Below, in pieces: positions 1 through 8,299 of a stretch of 64,000 nucleotides of DNA (within the stretch, counting starts at the first letter, position 1; every line of letters begins with the position of its first letter). The stretch lies in NCBI RefSeq assembly GCF_014196495.1, contig NZ_JACIDT010000004.1:62001-126000 (forward strand), given 5' to 3'. This stretch comes from Sphingobium jiangsuense. Lineage in GTDB: Bacteria; Pseudomonadota; Alphaproteobacteria; Sphingomonadales; Sphingomonadaceae. The translations under genes were made by a program, and so were the position numbers. The notes beneath the pieces were generated by a model, which was not told the origin of the DNA, ran no database searches, and saw nothing but the letters and a program-made list of their open reading frames with translations.

Positions 1-289
1 TGACGGCGCCGCGCAGACGGCGGTGCAGGTCGCCGTCCGATTGCAGCACGTTCATGCCCTTGGGGGCGTTGAACATGTCGCTGAAGCCGACCCCCTGCCC
101 GCTGATGAGGCAGTCGGCCGCGCGCAGCGCCGCCTGCACTTCGGCGAAACGGCCGATCGCATAGACATCGGGGGTGCGCAGCTTCACCAGCGGCCCGGCA
201 TCCCGGAGCCGCCGGTAATTCGCGAACGGATCCCGGAGACTGGCATCTCCGAAGAGGTCGATGTCGATCTCCGGAACCGGGCGGGCCAT
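1..289 (-). CDS. Cytochrome P450, N-terminal part (runs off the window)
   Basis: Reading the minus strand from the ATG at 289 gives 96 codons that remain open to the window edge. The protein starts MARPVPEIDIDLF, then has a DPFANYRRLRDAGP segment, a VYAIGRFAEVQAAL strand and DGDLHRRLR, which matches the C-helix HxxxR haem-propionate motif of class I bacterial P450s. The ATG shares one base with the TGA of the upstream TonB receptor (TGATG), so the two are probably translationally coupled. The I-helix and cysteine haem-binding loop lie outside the window. The family call is firm for an N-terminus only; substrate and redox partner are unknown. Confidence 0.8.
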   Translation of the reverse strand, partial: MARPVPEIDIDLFGDASLRDPFANYRRLRDAGPLVKLRTPDVYAIGRFAEVQAALRAADCLISGQGVGFSDMFNAPKGMNVLQSDGDLHRRLRGAV

Positions 290-2565
290 CAGAACTGATA
301 CCTCGCCTTCACGCCGTAGGTGCGGGGCGCGCCCGGCAGATGGCCGTCATTGCCGCCCGCATTGGCCGCGCTGGTGAAATAATAGACCCCGCCCAGGTTG
401 CGGCCATAGAGCTGAAGGCTGAACGGCGAATCCTCCGGCGTCCAGGTGACCGACGCGTTGATGAGGTGATAGCCCTTCTGCTTCAGGCGGTTGTCCGGTT
501 CCCACACGAAGGTGGATTTGTAGCCGTCGTTCGCGTTGAAATCGAATGTGCCGATCCCGGTGTCGACGCTGTAGGTGACGCCGATCGAGTAGGAGAATTT
601 CGTCGCCTGCGGCAGGCGGTAGCCATCCAGCGTGCACTGGGCGGGCGGCAGGGTGATCGTCCCGCCGATGCCGCCGACGACCGGCCGGGCAACGGTGCAG
701 GTTCCGTTCGGGAACTCGTGATATTTGGCGTCGAGATATTCGAGGCCGCCGTTGATCATCAGGCCGCGCACCGGGGCGAACTCGAAATCGACATCCACGC
801 CCTTGATATGCGCCGAGGCGGCGTTCAGCAGGATCGAGCCGCCAGCGGGCGCCGGCGGCGCGGTCGTGCGCAGCTGGATATCCTTGTAATCATAGTAGAA
901 ACCGGAGACGTTGAGGCGCAGCATACGGTCGAACAGTTCGGACTTCACGCCGACTTCATAGGCGTCGAGCACTTCGGGGCGCGACGGCGGGTTGGTGAAG
1001 CTGATCGGGTTGTAGCCGCCCGACTTGAAGCCCCGGTTGTAGGAGGCGTAGGCGTGCACGTCGTCCGACAGGTCCTGCGCCAGCACGACGCGCCAGGTCA
1101 GCTTGTCGAACGTCACCTCGGTGTCGATGACGCCGTGCGGCGAAGGCGCCACGCTCGGCGGCAGCGCCGGGATGGAGTTGGGACGGCCCGGTAGCGGGAC
1201 GAGGGTGCCGTCCAGCTCCTTGCGGTCGCTGGTGTAGCGCAGGCCCAGCGTCAGGCGGGTGGTGTCGGTCAGGTCGTAGGTGCCTTCGCCATAGACCGAG
1301 TAGGACTTGGTCTTCTGGAAACCGGTGGTGCGCAGCGGCGCCAGCCGGGGGTTGGGATCGCAGACGGCGCCGACGCAGGTGCCGTATACGTCGGTCAGGA
1401 TCATCGTCTTGTCATGATAATAGAAGCCGCCGATGATCCACTGGAACGGCGAGGCCGGATTGTCCGAGGCGAGCTGCAATTCCTGGCTGAAGGTCTTGGC
1501 GGTCTGGAGCCCGCCGAGGAAGATCGCGCCCTGATTGAGGATAGGCTGGCCGAGGATCGAGCCCTGCGTCTGCTCCGCGAAGGACTTGTTGTTGATATAG
1601 CCGGTGGTGCTGGTCAGCGTCGCGAAGCCCAGTCCCTGCTCCGCCTTCAGCGAGACGCTGTACTGGCGCTGCATCGCATGCGGGTCGAAGCGCGTGTTGA
1701 TGCGATATTCGCCCTGATAGACCGAACCGTCGGTGCCGACCGAGCCGGGATACATGGCGACGGCGTTGCCCTGATCGGTGTGGACCTTGTCGTAGAAGCC
1801 GCGCAGCGTGATCTTCGTGTCGGGCGTGGGATGCCAGCGGATCTTGCCCTGAAAGCCATGGTCCCTGAACTTGTAGACATCGCTGCTGGTGAACAGGTTC
1901 TTGCCCCAGCCGTCGCCCTGATCGATGTAGAGCGCGGCGAAATTGACCGCGAGCGTGTCGGTGATCGGCGTCGAGCCGTAGAAATTCGCCTGCACCGTGT
2001 CGTAATTGCCGTAGCTGGCCGACATGTCGATCGCTGCGACGTCGCCCGGCTCCTTGGTGATGACGTGGATCAGGCCACCCGTGGTGTTGCGGCCGTAGAG
2101 CGTGCTCTGCGGGCCCTTCAGCACCTCGATCCGCTCGATATTGTTGAACGAGAAGGAAGAGGCGGCCGAGTTGGGCAGATAGAGGCCGTCGACATAGGTC
2201 GCGATCGGCGATTCCGTGCTGTAGCCGGCGCTGGTCGTGCCGACGCCACGCAGGAAGGCGTTGGTGCCCACCAGCGTGCGGGTGAAGCCGAGACCGGGGG
2301 TGAGCTGCGGCAGGTCGACGACGCTCTTCACGCCCTGGGTGGTGAGCGTTTCGGAGGTGAACGCGGCGATCGCGATCGGCACCTGCTGCATGTTCTGGGA
2401 CCGCTTGTTGGCGGTGACGATGATCTCCCCGATGCCGCTGCTGCCGGCGTCGTCGGCGGCCGAGGCGGCGCCTTCGTTCTGCTGGTCGGCCCATGCGGGC
2501 GCCGGAATGAAGGCAAGCGCGGCAATTGCCGCCGCAGAGGCGCGGAGCGCGTTTTTCGTGAACAT
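289..2565 (-). CDS. TonB-dependent outer-membrane receptor
   Basis: This 758-residue outer-membrane receptor begins with a signal peptide (MFTKNALRASAAAIAALAF, cut near AWA-DQQ), followed by IGEIIVTANKRSQNMQQVPI, the TonB-box/plug start typical of sphingomonad receptors. The plug contains RIEVLKGPQSTLYGRNTTGG. The beta-barrel ends in an aromatic residue (KARYQF), as needed for outer-membrane insertion. A GGGGAG Shine-Dalgarno lies just upstream of the ATG at 2565. The stop overlaps the start of a P450 gene, which suggests that the receptor imports the P450's substrate or a related compound. The siderophore-like fold does not tell the ligand; import of a non-iron substrate is inferred from context only. 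Confidence 0.93.
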   Translation of the reverse strand: MFTKNALRASAAAIAALAFIPAPAWADQQNEGAASAADDAGSSGIGEIIVTANKRSQNMQQVPIAIAAFTSETLTTQGVKSVVDLPQLTPGLGFTRTLVGTNAFLRGVGTTSAGYSTESPIATYVDGLYLPNSAASSFSFNNIERIEVLKGPQSTLYGRNTTGGLIHVITKEPGDVAAIDMSASYGNYDTVQANFYGSTPITDTLAVNFAALYIDQGDGWGKNLFTSSDVYKFRDHGFQGKIRWHPTPDTKITLRGFYDKVHTDQGNAVAMYPGSVGTDGSVYQGEYRINTRFDPHAMQRQYSVSLKAEQGLGFATLTSTTGYINNKSFAEQTQGSILGQPILNQGAIFLGGLQTAKTFSQELQLASDNPASPFQWIIGGFYYHDKTMILTDVYGTCVGAVCDPNPRLAPLRTTGFQKTKSYSVYGEGTYDLTDTTRLTLGLRYTSDRKELDGTLVPLPGRPNSIPALPPSVAPSPHGVIDTEVTFDKLTWRVVLAQDLSDDVHAYASYNRGFKSGGYNPISFTNPPSRPEVLDAYEVGVKSELFDRMLRLNVSGFYYDYKDIQLRTTAPPAPAGGSILLNAASAHIKGVDVDFEFAPVRGLMINGGLEYLDAKYHEFPNGTCTVARPVVGGIGGTITLPPAQCTLDGYRLPQATKFSYSIGVTYSVDTGIGTFDFNANDGYKSTFVWEPDNRLKQKGYHLINASVTWTPEDSPFSLQLYGRNLGGVYYFTSAANAGGNDGHLPGAPRTYGVKARYQF

Positions 2566-2926
2566 GACTCTCCCCTTCGGATGATGGCGATTGGCTATTG
2601 CGGCGGGGCCGGACGAATCGCTCTAGTGATATTAGCATAAAAAATATTTTTGTTTTCGTCAAAAACATTTTCAATCCGTAATAAATAGATTATTGGATTC
2701 GACAGACGCGCGGAGGAGCGGCGCGAAACGATCGGCTTGGGAGACGGGATGTGGCTCCCTTAAGGATGCAGGGGCATCTTGCGGCGCGGTTTTCCGATGT
2801 TTTTCCCGCAAAGTCGCCGTTTTTCGCCCGCAAGGCCAGCCGCGGCGCAGCACTCGCGATCCGCATGGCAGGTGCATGCGAATCGGAATATCTATTTTCT
2901 ACCGGAATCTCGACAGGAGGGGCGAT
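2566..2926. promoter_or_regulatory. Divergent intergenic region between TonB receptor and FAH-family gene
   Basis: No convincing gene is seen in these 361 bases. The part near 2625-2695 is strongly AT-rich and clearly below the GC content of its surroundings. It contains an inverted repeat, TTTTTG (2647-2652) and CAAAAA (2660-2665), which would suit the promoter or operator of the receptor gene on the minus strand. The part from 2700 to 2880 returns to high GC. An open frame in phase with the downstream gene runs through it, but it has no ribosome binding site and no family resemblance, so I treat it as untranslated. Confidence 0.5.
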
Positions 2927-3778
2927 ATGAAGTTGGCACGCTACAGCAAGAAGGAAGAGACGCATCTGGGCGTCGTCATCGACGACCAGATCGTTCCCTT
3001 GGACGGACTGGCCGACGCCTATCCGACCATGCTCTCGATCATCACCGGCGGCGATGCCGCGCTGACGAAGGTGCGCGATCATGTCGCGACCGGCGCGGAG
3101 CGCATCCCGCTTGCCGATGTGCAACTGCTCGCGCCGGTCGAACGGCCCGCCAAGTTCCTCGCCATCGGCATGAACTATCGCAAGCACGCGGAAGAAGCGC
3201 GCAAGCTGGGCGTCGCGGTGCCGGAAAAGCAGTTCTGGTTCAACAAGCAGACCAGCTGCCTCGCCGGGCCGTTCGATCCCATCGATCGCGGCGTCAGCGA
3301 GAAGGTCGATTATGAGGTCGAGCTGGGCGTGGTGATCGGCAAGCCCGCCAAGGGCGTGAGCGAGGCCGATGCCGCCGCGCATATCTTCGGCTACACCGTG
3401 ATGAACGACGTTTCTGCCCGCGACTGGCAGCAGCATTCGCCGACCTTCACCATCGGCAAGTCGTTCGACACCCACGGCCCCGTCGGCCCGTGGATCGTGA
3501 CGGCGGACGAGATCGCGGATCCCCATGCGCTCGGCCTGCGCTGCATCGTCAACGGCGAGGTGCGGCAGGACAGCGACACCAGCCAGCTGATCCACAATAT
3601 CTGGCAGCAGATCAGCTATCTTTCCACCGCGTTCACGCTGGAGCCGGGCGACCTGATCGCCACCGGCACGCCCGAAGGCGTGGGCGTCGCCCGCAATCCC
3701 CCGGTGTTCCTGCAATCGGGCGATGTCGTGCGCTGCGAGGTGGACGGCATCGGCGCCATCGAGAACAGGGTGTTGTAA
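2927..3778 (+). CDS. Fumarylacetoacetate hydrolase (FAH) family protein
   Basis: A 283-residue protein of the FAH superfamily, which hydrolyses, isomerises or decarboxylates 2-oxo diacid intermediates of aromatic degradation. The metal-binding segment KVDYEVELGVVIGK carries the paired acidic residues, and it is followed by GYTVMNDVSARDWQ and the typical C-terminal LEPGDLIATGTPEGVG. The length fits the hydroxyhepta-dienedioate isomerase/acylpyruvase type rather than the longer true FAH. The start at 2927 was chosen because AGGAGG (2915-2920) lies at good spacing; an upstream in-frame extension lacks such a site. It is the first gene of a run with an FAD hydroxylase (4-nt gap), a Rieske oxygenase and a BKACE enzyme, so a ring-cleavage product is a likely substrate. 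Confidence 0.88.
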   Translation: MKLARYSKKEETHLGVVIDDQIVPLDGLADAYPTMLSIITGGDAALTKVRDHVATGAERIPLADVQLLAPVERPAKFLAIGMNYRKHAEEARKLGVAVPEKQFWFNKQTSCLAGPFDPIDRGVSEKVDYEVELGVVIGKPAKGVSEADAAAHIFGYTVMNDVSARDWQQHSPTFTIGKSFDTHGPVGPWIVTADEIADPHALGLRCIVNGEVRQDSDTSQLIHNIWQQISYLSTAFTLEPGDLIATGTPEGVGVARNPPVFLQSGDVVRCEVDGIGAIENRVL

Positions 3779-3782
3779 TCCC

Positions 3783-5393
3783 ATGACCATCGAAACCGAT
3801 GTGCTGATCGTCGGCGCGGGCCCCGCCGGACTCGCGACCGCGATCGAGCTGGGGACGCGGGGCGTGCGCGCGATCGTCGTGGAACGCAACGACCGCAGCG
3901 GCACCGCGCCGCGCGCCAAGACGACCAATGTGCGCACCCGCACCCATCTGCGCCGCTGGGGCATTGCCGACCGTCTGGCCGCCGAGGCGCCGTTCGGCGT
4001 CGACTATCCCAACACCATGGTGTTCGTCACCCGCCTCGGCGGGCCGGAGCTGACCCGCTTTCCCAACGCGTTCAACGCGTCGCCGGAAAAATCGCCGCTC
4101 TATCCCGAACATGGCCAGTGGATTCCGCAATATACGCTGGAAAAGGTCCTCGTCGCGAAGGCAAGGGCTCTGGAATCGGTGGAGATCCGCTACACCACCA
4201 CCTTCATCGGCGCGGATCAGGACGCGGAGAAGGTGACCGCCGTGCTGGAGCATGGCGGCGCCACCTATGAGGTGCAGGCCCGCTATCTCATCGGCGCGGA
4301 CGGCGCACGCAGCGCCATTCGCGACCTGATCGGCGCGAAGATGGAGGGGCGCTACGGCCTCACCCATGCCTATAACATCATCTTCCGCGCGCCCGGAATG
4401 GCGAAGGCGCATGCCCATGGCCCGGCTGCCATCTACTGGCAGATGAGCAAGGACGGCTTCAGCGCCGTCGGGCCGATGGACCGCAACGACACCTGGTTCT
4501 TCGCCCCCTCCGGGGTGCCGGAAGGCCACCGCATTTCCGACGAGGACGCCGCGAAGATGATCCGCGAGCGCACCGGCATCGATACCCCGATCGAGATATT
4601 GAGCGCGGACACCTGGGTCGCGAGCGAATTCCTCGCCGACCGCTATGCGCAGGGCCGCATCCTGCTGGCGGGTGACGCCTGCCACCTGCATCCCCCGGCG
4701 GGCGGGTACGGGATGAACATGGGCGTGGGCGACGGCGTCGATCTGGGGTGGAAGATCGCCGCCACGCTTCAGGGCTGGGGCGGTCCGGACCTGCTCGCCA
4801 CCTATGAGACGGAGCGCCGCCCGGTGCACCGCGCCGTCATCGACGAGGCGATCGCCAATTTCCAGATCTATACCGCCCCCATTCCACCGGAAATAGAGGA
4901 GGACACGCCCGAAGGCGCCGCCGTGCGCCAGCGTCTGGGCGAGGCGATACAGGCCAGCAAGGGCCGGGAATTCAACACGCTGGGTACCGTTCTTGGCCTG
5001 AGCTATGAAGGATCGCCGCTGATCTCGAACGAACCGGGCGAGCGTCCGGCGCATGACAGCCAGAATTATGTGCCCACCGCCCGGCCGGGCAGCCTTGCGC
5101 CGCATGCGTGGCTTCCCGACGGCCGCTCGCTCTACGACCTGTTCGGGCAGGGCTTCTCGCTCGTCGTCGCCGACGGCGCGGACGAAGCGCAGGTCGCGCG
5201 CGCGACGAAGCAGGCGGCGGCGCTGGGTGTGCCGCTCAAGCTGGTGCGGCCGCAGGGCGTGCCCGTGGCGGAGCTTTACGAAGCGGACATGGCGCTGGTG
5301 CGCCCGGACCAGCATGTCGCATGGCGCGGCGATGCATGGGACGATGCCGCCCTGCCCCGCGCGACCGGGCGGCAGGATGCGGTCGCGGGCTGA
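3783..5393 (+). CDS. FAD-dependent aromatic hydroxylase (PheA/TfdB-type flavoprotein monooxygenase)
   Basis: A 536-residue group A flavoprotein monooxygenase. It has the N-terminal FAD fingerprint VLIVGAGPAGLATA (about residues 7-20), a DG-type middle region (LIGADGARSAIRDLIG) and the second FAD motif LLAGDACHLHPPAGGYGMNMG near residue 297. A C-terminal thioredoxin-like segment of about 130 residues is typical of phenol hydroxylase/TfdB-like enzymes. It probably uses NAD(P)H and O2 to hydroxylate an aromatic ring in the cytoplasm. The start at 3783 lies 4 nt after the FAH gene stop, so they share a transcript. The substrate cannot be told; a Rieske oxygenase follows, so demethylation and ring hydroxylation may be consecutive steps. 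Confidence 0.88.
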   Translation: MTIETDVLIVGAGPAGLATAIELGTRGVRAIVVERNDRSGTAPRAKTTNVRTRTHLRRWGIADRLAAEAPFGVDYPNTMVFVTRLGGPELTRFPNAFNASPEKSPLYPEHGQWIPQYTLEKVLVAKARALESVEIRYTTTFIGADQDAEKVTAVLEHGGATYEVQARYLIGADGARSAIRDLIGAKMEGRYGLTHAYNIIFRAPGMAKAHAHGPAAIYWQMSKDGFSAVGPMDRNDTWFFAPSGVPEGHRISDEDAAKMIRERTGIDTPIEILSADTWVASEFLADRYAQGRILLAGDACHLHPPAGGYGMNMGVGDGVDLGWKIAATLQGWGGPDLLATYETERRPVHRAVIDEAIANFQIYTAPIPPEIEEDTPEGAAVRQRLGEAIQASKGREFNTLGTVLGLSYEGSPLISNEPGERPAHDSQNYVPTARPGSLAPHAWLPDGRSLYDLFGQGFSLVVADGADEAQVARATKQAAALGVPLKLVRPQGVPVAELYEADMALVRPDQHVAWRGDAWDDAALPRATGRQDAVAG

Positions 5394-5466
5394 AACGGGG
5401 GCGGCGCCGGTCCCGCGCCGGCGCCCCGCTCCATGGCCCGTTCGATGACAATGTCGGGAGAGAGAC

Positions 5467-6507
5467 ATGACCTATCTTCGCAATTGCTGGTATATGGCGG
5501 CCTGGGCCGATGAGGTCGGGGAAGCCGGCCTCGCCCGCACCTTGCTCGACCAGCCGATATTCCTGTTCCGCGACGCGGACGGCGCGCCGCAGGCGCTGCT
5601 GGACCGCTGCCCCCACCGGTTCGCGCCGCTCAGTATGGGCGAGGTCGCCGGGGGCGTCGTCACCTGCCGCTATCACGGGCTGGCGTTCGACGGCACCGGC
5701 GCCTGCGTGCACAACCCGCACGGCCCGGTGACGCGCGCGCTGGCGACGCCCAGCTATCCTGTGGCGGAGCGGCATCGCGCGATCTGGATCTGGATGGGCG
5801 ACCCGGAGCGCGCCGACCCGGATCAGATCCGCGACCTCGGCTTCCTCGCCGATGCGCCCGACACCGCCTTCAACAAGGGCTATGTGCTGGGCGGCGGCAA
5901 TTATCAGCTGTTCGTCGACAATATCCTCGACCTGTCGCACACCGACTATCTGCACCCCGACACGCTGGGCGGCGGCTCCATCACCCGCACCCGCGCGAAG
6001 GTGGAGCAGCGTGACGACGGCATCATCAAGATCATGTGGGACAGCTATGACGATGTCCCGCCGCCGCTGGTGCGTTCGAAGATGCCGGAGGGCGTGGAGC
6101 GCGCCGACAGCTGGACCCATGTGGAATGGAGCGCGCCCGGCGTGATGAAGCTGGTCAACGGCGCGGTGCCCGCGGGCACCCCGCGCGAAGGGGCGGGCAA
6201 TTCGATCAACGTCCACATCATGACGCCGGAATCGGAACGGACGACGCATTATTTCTTCGCCTCGACCCGCGACTATGCGCTGGACGATGCGGAGCTGAAC
6301 GAAGCGATCCGCCGCATCCGCGCGCAGATCTTCTCCACCGAGGACGAGCCGATGATCGCCGCGCAGCAGGAGCGCATCGGCGCCGCCGATTTCTGGGACC
6401 TAAAGCCCGCGCTGCTGCGCATCGACGAGGGCGCGGTCGCAGTGCGGCGGCGGCTCGATACGCTGATCGCGGCGGAACAGGCGGAATGGCAGGCGGAAAC
6501 CGCCTGA
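5467..6507 (+). CDS. Rieske non-haem iron oxygenase, alpha subunit (vanillate demethylase-like)
   Basis: A 346-residue single-component oxygenase subunit. The Rieske [2Fe-2S] ligands are visible as Cys48-Pro-His50 and Cys67-x-x-His70 (CPHRFAPLSMGE...TCRYHG). The mononuclear iron site is NILDLSHTDYLHPD with His158 and His163. Length and layout match the VanA/dicamba demethylase/PobA group, which O-demethylates or hydroxylates aromatic acids and needs a separate reductase. No reductase gene is in the window, so electrons must come from elsewhere. A GGGAGAGAC site precedes the ATG. It lies 73 nt after the FAD hydroxylase gene, in the same direction. Confidence 0.88.
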   Translation: MTYLRNCWYMAAWADEVGEAGLARTLLDQPIFLFRDADGAPQALLDRCPHRFAPLSMGEVAGGVVTCRYHGLAFDGTGACVHNPHGPVTRALATPSYPVAERHRAIWIWMGDPERADPDQIRDLGFLADAPDTAFNKGYVLGGGNYQLFVDNILDLSHTDYLHPDTLGGGSITRTRAKVEQRDDGIIKIMWDSYDDVPPPLVRSKMPEGVERADSWTHVEWSAPGVMKLVNGAVPAGTPREGAGNSINVHIMTPESERTTHYFFASTRDYALDDAELNEAIRRIRAQIFSTEDEPMIAAQQERIGAADFWDLKPALLRIDEGAVAVRRRLDTLIAAEQAEWQAETA

Positions 6508-6559
6508 AGCGGCAACGCCGCGCCAGCGAGCAATTTTGAATCATGAGGAGTACCTATCC

Positions 6560-7483
6560 ATGAGCAAGGTCATCATCACCTGCGCGGTCACCGGCGGGAT
6601 CCATACCCCCTCCATGTCGCCCTATCTGCCCGTCACCCCGGAAGAGATCGCCGATGCGGCGGTCGGCGCGGCCGAGGCGGGCGCGGCCATCGTCCACCTG
6701 CATGCGCGCAACCCGGAGGACGGCCGACCCGACCAGAGCCCGGAGGCGTTCGAGCCCTTCCTGCGCAGCATCAAGCAGCGCAGCGACGTGGTGGTCAACA
6801 TCACCACCGGCGGCGCGCCCGGCATGACGGTCGAGGAGCGGGTGAGGCCGGCCGAGATGTGGAAGCCGGAAGTCGCGAGCATGAACATGGGCTCGATGAA
6901 TTTCGGCCTGTTCCCGATGCTGAAGCGGTTCAAGGATTTCAAGCACGACTGGGAACCGGCGATGCTGGCGGCGAGCGACGATTTCGTGTTCCGCAACACC
7001 TACAAGGACATCCGCTATTGCCTCGAAACCCTGAACGAGAGCGGCGCGCGGTACGAGTTCGAGTGCTATGACACCGCGCATCTGCACAATCTCCATTATT
7101 TCTACCGCGAAGGACTGGTGAAGGCGCCGCTGTTCATCCAGACGGTGTTCGGCCTGATGGGCGGCATCGGCACCCACCCGGACGAGGTGCTGCACATGAA
7201 GCGCACGGCCGACCGGCTGTTCGGCGACGCCTATAACTGGTCGGTGCTCGGCGCGGGCTCCTCGCAGATGAAGGTCGCGGCGATGGCGGCGGCGATGGGC
7301 GCGCATGTGCGCGTGGGCCTGGAGGATTCGCTCTGGCTCGGCCGCGGCCAGCTGGCCGAGAGCAACGCCGCGCAGGTGCGGCAGGTGCGCGGTATCCTCG
7401 AAGGGCTGGGGCTGGAAATCGCGACGCCGGACGAAGCGCGCGAAATCCTGTCGCTCAAGGGCGCGGACAAGGTTGCTTTCTAA
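6560..7483 (+). CDS. BKACE family beta-keto acid cleavage enzyme
   Basis: A 307-residue TIM-barrel protein of the 3-keto-5-aminohexanoate cleavage (Kce/BKACE) family. These enzymes condense a beta-keto acid with acetyl-CoA to give acetoacetate plus a new CoA ester. The N-terminus MSKVIITCAVTGG is typical. The metal ligands HLHAR lie in AAIVHLHARNPEDGRP, followed by VVNITTGG, and the C-terminus keeps GLEDSLWLGRGQLAESNA. The start at 6560 has GAGGAG (6545-6550) in front of it; a slightly upstream ATG has no such support. Placed after two oxygenases and an FAH protein, it may act on a keto acid released by ring cleavage, which would be an uncommon ending for such a route. Confidence 0.9.
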   Translation: MSKVIITCAVTGGIHTPSMSPYLPVTPEEIADAAVGAAEAGAAIVHLHARNPEDGRPDQSPEAFEPFLRSIKQRSDVVVNITTGGAPGMTVEERVRPAEMWKPEVASMNMGSMNFGLFPMLKRFKDFKHDWEPAMLAASDDFVFRNTYKDIRYCLETLNESGARYEFECYDTAHLHNLHYFYREGLVKAPLFIQTVFGLMGGIGTHPDEVLHMKRTADRLFGDAYNWSVLGAGSSQMKVAAMAAAMGAHVRVGLEDSLWLGRGQLAESNAAQVRQVRGILEGLGLEIATPDEAREILSLKGADKVAF

Positions 7484-7563
7484 CGGCCGCTTCTTTAGTA
7501 ATTTCTATTATTCACTGGAAAAGTTATTTTATGGAAATGACGACCCTTTAAGTGGAAAAGAAA

Positions 7564-8268
7564 ATGCAGATGCTGGGCGCCGTGGAAGCGGTGCAGTCGC
7601 CGTCTGGCTCCAGGAGCCAGACGAGCCTCGCCTATGAGGTGATCCGTCAGGATATCATCGCGGGCCTTCACCAGCCGGGCAAGAAGCTGAAGATCCAGGA
7701 TCTTGCCGACGAACTGAAGGTCGCGCCCAGCGCCGTGCGCGAGGCGCTGTCCCGGCTCGTCCCGGAACAGCTCGTCATATCCCGCGACCAGCGGGGCTTC
7801 ATGGTCGCGCCGCTGTCGATCGACGACCTGCTCGACCTGACCGACCTGCGCTGCGAGATAGAGGCCATCGCGCTGCGCCGGTCGGTGGCGAACGGCGATA
7901 TCGACTGGGAGGTGCGGCTGATATCGGCCGCCCACCGGCTGCGCGCCCTCCCCCAGCCCCAGCCGGGCCGGGATGCGCACACCGCCGAGTGGATGGCGAA
8001 GCATGCCGACTATCACGCCGCGCTGGTCAGCGCCTGCGGCAGCAGGCGGCTGCTGGCGCTGCATGCCCAGCTTTACGAGCAGTCGGAGCGTTACCGCGTC
8101 CTTTCGGCCTATATCAAGACGGAGCGCAATGTGGTGGACGAGCACCAGCAGATCGTCGATCTGGCGCTGGCGCGCGACACCGACAAGCTGATCGAGACGA
8201 TGACCCGGCACCTGCGGCGGACCACCGATCTGATCGTCGAGGCCGCGAAGGCCAACGCCTTTTCCTGA
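7564..8268 (+). CDS. GntR family transcriptional regulator (FCD/FadR subfamily)
   Basis: A 234-residue regulator with an N-terminal winged helix (SLAYEVIRQDIIAGLHQPGK, then DLADELKVAPSAVREALSRL) and a C-terminal all-helical FCD effector domain (LLDLTDLRCEIEAIALRRSV and VDEHQQIVDLALARDTDKL, with the usual acidic and histidine metal ligands). It most likely represses or activates the upstream catabolic genes in response to a carboxylate intermediate. It follows the BKACE gene by 80 nt in the same direction; the gap is AT-rich and may hold its own promoter. ATG 7564 is preferred; a GTG four codons upstream (7552) is possible because neither has a strong ribosome binding site. Confidence 0.88.
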   Translation: MQMLGAVEAVQSPSGSRSQTSLAYEVIRQDIIAGLHQPGKKLKIQDLADELKVAPSAVREALSRLVPEQLVISRDQRGFMVAPLSIDDLLDLTDLRCEIEAIALRRSVANGDIDWEVRLISAAHRLRALPQPQPGRDAHTAEWMAKHADYHAALVSACGSRRLLALHAQLYEQSERYRVLSAYIKTERNVVDEHQQIVDLALARDTDKLIETMTRHLRRTTDLIVEAAKANAFS

Positions 8269-8299
8269 TCGCGCGAGCGGGCTGGCGGGCGGGACCGTC

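Noticed and set aside
340..1194. Long open frame on the plus strand opposite the TonB receptor gene
   Set aside because: It is a GC-driven antisense frame without family resemblance or ribosome site; the minus-strand receptor is clear. The same applies to all other long antisense frames, such as 15440-17656 and 53513-57157.
2693..2926. Upstream extension of the FAH gene (78 codons)
   Set aside because: No Shine-Dalgarno and no family similarity, whereas 2927 has AGGAGG at good spacing.
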